From NCBI RefSeq assembly GCF_004022705.2, contig NZ_RZOY02000012.1, positions 166,158-230,157 of the forward strand: DNA of 64,000 bases. Reading direction: 5' to 3'. A program made the translations under genes and the position numbers. This document shows positions 61,655 to 64,000 of this stretch, one piece after another. A model generated the notes under the pieces. The model searched no databases. It was not told the DNA's origin and saw only the letters and a list, made by a program, of their open reading frames with translations. The DNA is from Mesorhizobium sp. M2D.F.Ca.ET.226.01.1.1 (lineage in GTDB: Bacteria > Pseudomonadota > Alphaproteobacteria > Rhizobiales > Rhizobiaceae). Position 1 is the stretch's first letter, and each line of letters opens with the position of its first letter.

Positions 61655-62416
61655 TCACATGGCTGCATTCTTCTGCAGTTTCCCGAAAACAAACAGCTTG
61701 CCTTCGCGCACGCCGTCTTCGAGTGGGCTCGCATTCGCCATATGCGCCGCAATCGCACTGGCCAGCATGCATCCCGTCCCGCGCATCGACGTAGCCAGAC
61801 GCGGTGTGTCGAAGCGGATTGGTTCTTGATCGTGGCGCAACAGAATATCGGTTGATCGAGGTCCCGATGCATGGCCGCCCTTGATCAGCAGGGCCTGCGC
61901 TCCGGCCGCCAGCAATTCGTGGCCTTGCAACAGTGCGCCGTCGTCATCCACTGCCAGTTCCGAGCCAACCAGGAGCGCCAGCTCGATGAGGTTGGGTGTG
62001 ACCAGGCGGCAAAGCGGCATCAGATTCCGCTTCATGACGGCGGTGGCGCCGGCTTCCAGAAGCGTCCGGCCTGATGTCGAGGCCAGCACCGGGTCCAGTA
62101 TCGCCGGCACCTGCGGATTCTCGCGCAGCACTGCGGCAACGGCAACGATGATCTCGGCCGTCGCCAGCATGCCGATCTTGACGGCAGCCACCTCGTTGGC
62201 TTGCAGCGCGGCGCGCATCTGATCGGCCACCAGGCGGGGTTGCGAAGGATGGATTTCCATGACGGCTTCGTGCGTCTGCACCGTCAGCGCGGTGACCGCA
62301 AGGCATGTCCGCACGCCAATCGAAGAGATCGTTTCGATGTCGCGCGCAATTCCGGCTCCGCCGCTGGAGTCGGATCCGCCGACGACAAGCACATGCGGTT
62401 CTCGCCTCAGCGCCAT
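61655..62416 (-). CDS. thiD: Hydroxymethylpyrimidine/phosphomethylpyrimidine kinase
   Basis: This roughly 253-residue ribokinase-family enzyme phosphorylates HMP and HMP-P for thiamine synthesis. It has VLVVGGSDSSGGAGIARDIETI near the N-terminus, VKIGMLATAEI, DPVLASTSGRTLL, TPNLIELALL, LLIKGGHASG, and the catalytic loop TSMRGTGCMLASAIAAHMA with the base Cys/Asp region of the family. Start 62416 (MALRREPHV) overlaps thiE by ten bases; 62437 is an alternative. It is the last gene of a minus-strand thi operon. Confidence 0.93.
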   Translation of the reverse strand: MALRREPHVLVVGGSDSSGGAGIARDIETISSIGVRTCLAVTALTVQTHEAVMEIHPSQPRLVADQMRAALQANEVAAVKIGMLATAEIIVAVAAVLRENPQVPAILDPVLASTSGRTLLEAGATAVMKRNLMPLCRLVTPNLIELALLVGSELAVDDDGALLQGHELLAAGAQALLIKGGHASGPRSTDILLRHDQEPIRFDTPRLATSMRGTGCMLASAIAAHMANASPLEDGVREGKLFVFGKLQKNAAM

Positions 62417-63012
62417 CGATCTGTCTTTTCGATCCATTCTCGCGTGCGCGCTTGGGGATCGGCATTCAATGTGATGTCGGTGACCACCGCCGCGCTGTCC
62501 GCACCGGCCGCAAAGACACCGTCGAGTCGGTCAGGGTTGAGGCCACCAATGGCGACCAAAGGAACCGGTGCGACCCGGCGCTTCCATCCGCTGATCCGTT
62601 CGACCCCTTGCGGCGCCCATTTCATCTTCTTCAGAATGGTTGGATAGATGGGGCCGAGCGCGATATAGTCGGGCCTGGCGGCCATAGCCGTTTCCAGTTC
62701 GATATCATCATGGGTGCTCAGTCCGAGCCTTACACCGGCCGCCCTTATCCGCGAGAGGTCGGCGGTCTGCAAATCCTCTTGGCCGAGATGAACGAAGTCG
62801 CAGCCTTCCTCGATCGCCAGCCGCCAATGATCATTGATGATGAGCTGGCTTTTGTGTTGGACACACAAGGCCTTCGACCTGCGGATCTCCGCGCGCAGCC
62901 CGGTTTCATCCATCGTTTTGATGCGAAGCTGAACCAGCTTGACGCCGAGCGGCGCCAACCTTTCGATCCAGGTGGCGCTGTCGACGATTAGGTAGAAGGG
63001 ATCGAGATTCAT
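62407..63012 (-). CDS. thiE: Thiamine-phosphate synthase
   Basis: This 201-residue TIM-barrel enzyme joins HMP-PP and thiazole phosphate. Motifs are VKLVQLRIKTMDE, LIINDHWRLAIEEGCDFVHLGQEDL, LGLSTHDDIE, YIALGPIYPT and VPLVAIGGLNPDRL. It overlaps thiG by four bases and thiD slightly, so the genes are translated as a block. The length is typical. Together with thiG, thiS and thiD it supplies the thiazole-HMP coupling branch. Confidence 0.94.
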   Translation of the reverse strand: MNLDPFYLIVDSATWIERLAPLGVKLVQLRIKTMDETGLRAEIRRSKALCVQHKSQLIINDHWRLAIEEGCDFVHLGQEDLQTADLSRIRAAGVRLGLSTHDDIELETAMAARPDYIALGPIYPTILKKMKWAPQGVERISGWKRRVAPVPLVAIGGLNPDRLDGVFAAGADSAAVVTDITLNADPQARTREWIEKTDRWR

Positions 63013-63782
63013 GAAAGAACGGCCCTGCCGATCGTCGGCGTCGATGGCACGGCGACGTCGCGCGGCTCGAGAAGACCCGATGCGTGGGCTTCACGACCGG
63101 CTTCGACCGCCTTACCGAAAGCACGCGCCATGCCGACCGGATATGCCGCCTTGGCGACTGCTGTGTTCAGGAGCACGGCGTCAAAGCCGAGTTCCATGAC
63201 GGTGGCCGCGTGCGACGGCCGTCCGAGCCCCGCATCCACAATCAGCGGGACGCCAGGGAAATATCCGCGCATCGAGCGCAGCGCCATGATGTTGATCGGC
63301 CCGAGGGCGGAACCGATCGGTGCGCACCAGGGCATCAAGACCTTGCAGCCCGCCGCAAGCAGCCGCTCTGCGACAATAAGGTCGTCGGTGGTGTAAGGGA
63401 ATACCGCAAAACCGTCTTCGCACAGGATGCGGGCGGCTTCAACCAGACCGAACACATCCGGCTGTAGCGTGTCGTGATTGCCAATCACTTCGAGCTTGAT
63501 CCAGTTGGTGCCGAAGACCTCGCGCGCCATTTTCGCGGTGGTGACGGCTTCCTTGACGGAAAGGCAGCCGGCGGTATTGGGCAGGATTCTGGCGCCCAGC
63601 GAGCGGATCAACGACCAGAATTGTTCGCCGGCCCTACCGCCCGCCATCTCACGCCGCAACGAGACGGTCACCACCGACGTGCCCGATGCCTTGACTGCAT
63701 CGGCAAGGATGGCCGGCGAAGGATACTGAGCCGTGCCGAGAAGCAGGCGCGACGAAAGCTCGGTTCCATAAAGCTCCAACAT
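63009..63782 (-). CDS. thiG: Thiazole synthase
   Basis: This 257-residue TIM barrel makes the thiazole phosphate from deoxyxylulose phosphate, an imine and ThiS thiocarboxylate. The Schiff-base lysine is in TNWIKLEVIGN near residue 97. VLMPWCAPIGSALGPIN, VPLIVDAGLGRPSHAATVMELGFDAVLLNTAVAKA (split) and AFGKAVEAGREAH are family signatures. It starts one base after thiS and overlaps thiE by four. Confidence 0.96.
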   Translation of the reverse strand: MLELYGTELSSRLLLGTAQYPSPAILADAVKASGTSVVTVSLRREMAGGRAGEQFWSLIRSLGARILPNTAGCLSVKEAVTTAKMAREVFGTNWIKLEVIGNHDTLQPDVFGLVEAARILCEDGFAVFPYTTDDLIVAERLLAAGCKVLMPWCAPIGSALGPINIMALRSMRGYFPGVPLIVDAGLGRPSHAATVMELGFDAVLLNTAVAKAAYPVGMARAFGKAVEAGREAHASGLLEPRDVAVPSTPTIGRAVLS

Positions 63783-63783
63783 G

Positions 63784-63981
63784 CTAGCCGCCCTGCATGG
63801 GCGAGAGGATTTCGATCCGGTCGCCGTCGCTCAACTGGAACTCCGCGCGGTTGGCTTTGTGCACGAGGTCGCTGTTGACGGCGGTGGCGAGCCAATCGCC
63901 CTCATAGTCGAGCGCGGCAAGCAACTCGGCCAGCGTGGTGGCGGCAATCTCACGCGCCTCGCCGTTGACCATCAGTTTCAT
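63784..63981 (-). CDS. thiS: Thiamine biosynthesis sulfur carrier protein
   Basis: This 65-residue ubiquitin-fold carrier (MKLMVNGEAREIAATTLAELL) ends in Gly-Gly (SPMQGG), the site that receives sulfur before handing it to ThiG. ATG 63981 is used; a second ATG at 63987 is possible. AAGGAG at 63989-63994 (read on the minus strand) is the ribosome-binding site. thiO or thiC would be expected next, beyond the window end. Confidence 0.93.
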   Translation of the reverse strand: MKLMVNGEAREIAATTLAELLAALDYEGDWLATAVNSDLVHKANRAEFQLSDGDRIEILSPMQGG

Positions 63982-64000
63982 GAGCATGCTCCTTGGTTCT

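Overview
The window looks like a Mesorhizobium-type rhizobial chromosome (Alphaproteobacteria, Rhizobiales). It is GC-rich with strong G/C third-position bias. It carries a DUF768 protein (mostly known from Mesorhizobium), several rhizobial intergenic mosaic repeats, a tRNA-His with A73 and no G-1, and hisZ beside a short hisG. The species is inferred from gene content; no database search was run.

Bases 1 to 54,726 are core chromosome. In order they hold: a putrescine ABC transporter (potF end, potG, potH, potI); an AsmA protein; acetoacetyl-CoA synthetase; a 1,348-residue PAS histidine kinase of the PdhS/DivJ type; a phasin; an anti-Shine-Dalgarno small RNA of the alpha-r14 type; tRNA-His; a P1 peptidase and xseA; a CHASE4-GGDEF-EAL protein; a LysR regulator divergent from a DUF1127 gene with its own anti-SD hairpin RNA; a DUF937 protein; gshA, rsmE and a cysteine-motif protein of unknown function; a glutamine amidotransferase; a metallophosphatase; gntR-lldD for lactate; DUF3422; glcD-glcE-DUF4870-glcF for glycolate; folD; an L,D-transpeptidase; tag; hisS-hisZ-hisG; an acyl-CoA ligase; a poly-gamma-glutamate hydrolase-like protein; a Ca2+/H+ antiporter; divergent oxyR/katG; an aquaporin; rsmB; a PaaI thioesterase; an MTA/SAH nucleosidase; and guaA.

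At the 3' end of guaA (54,726) the character changes. A P4-type tyrosine integrase follows guaA in the same direction. It is preceded by an array of TGACGGTA octamers and followed by a convergent AlpA-type excisionase-like gene. This fits the left end of an integrative element that uses guaA as its target, as one integrase (IntG) of the tripartite Mesorhizobium symbiosis ICEs is known to do. Beyond it lie gene debris (a phosphodiesterase missing its N-terminus, a 24-codon HAD fragment), a panB with an apparent one-base deletion, intact panC, a pmtA-like phospholipid methyltransferase, and a minus-strand thiS-thiG-thiE-thiD run that continues out of the window. Pantothenate, thiamine and phosphatidylcholine functions are plausible symbiosis-island cargo, but no nod, nif or conjugation gene is visible here.

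Two regulatory themes cross the core region. The 12-mer TGCGCTGCAACA occurs upstream of acetoacetyl-CoA synthetase, the phasin and the PaaI thioesterase, suggesting a PhaR-type polyhydroxybutyrate regulon. Two or three small RNAs (near 8,041, 13,007 and 20,385) display CCUCC-rich hairpins that could bind ribosome-binding sites.
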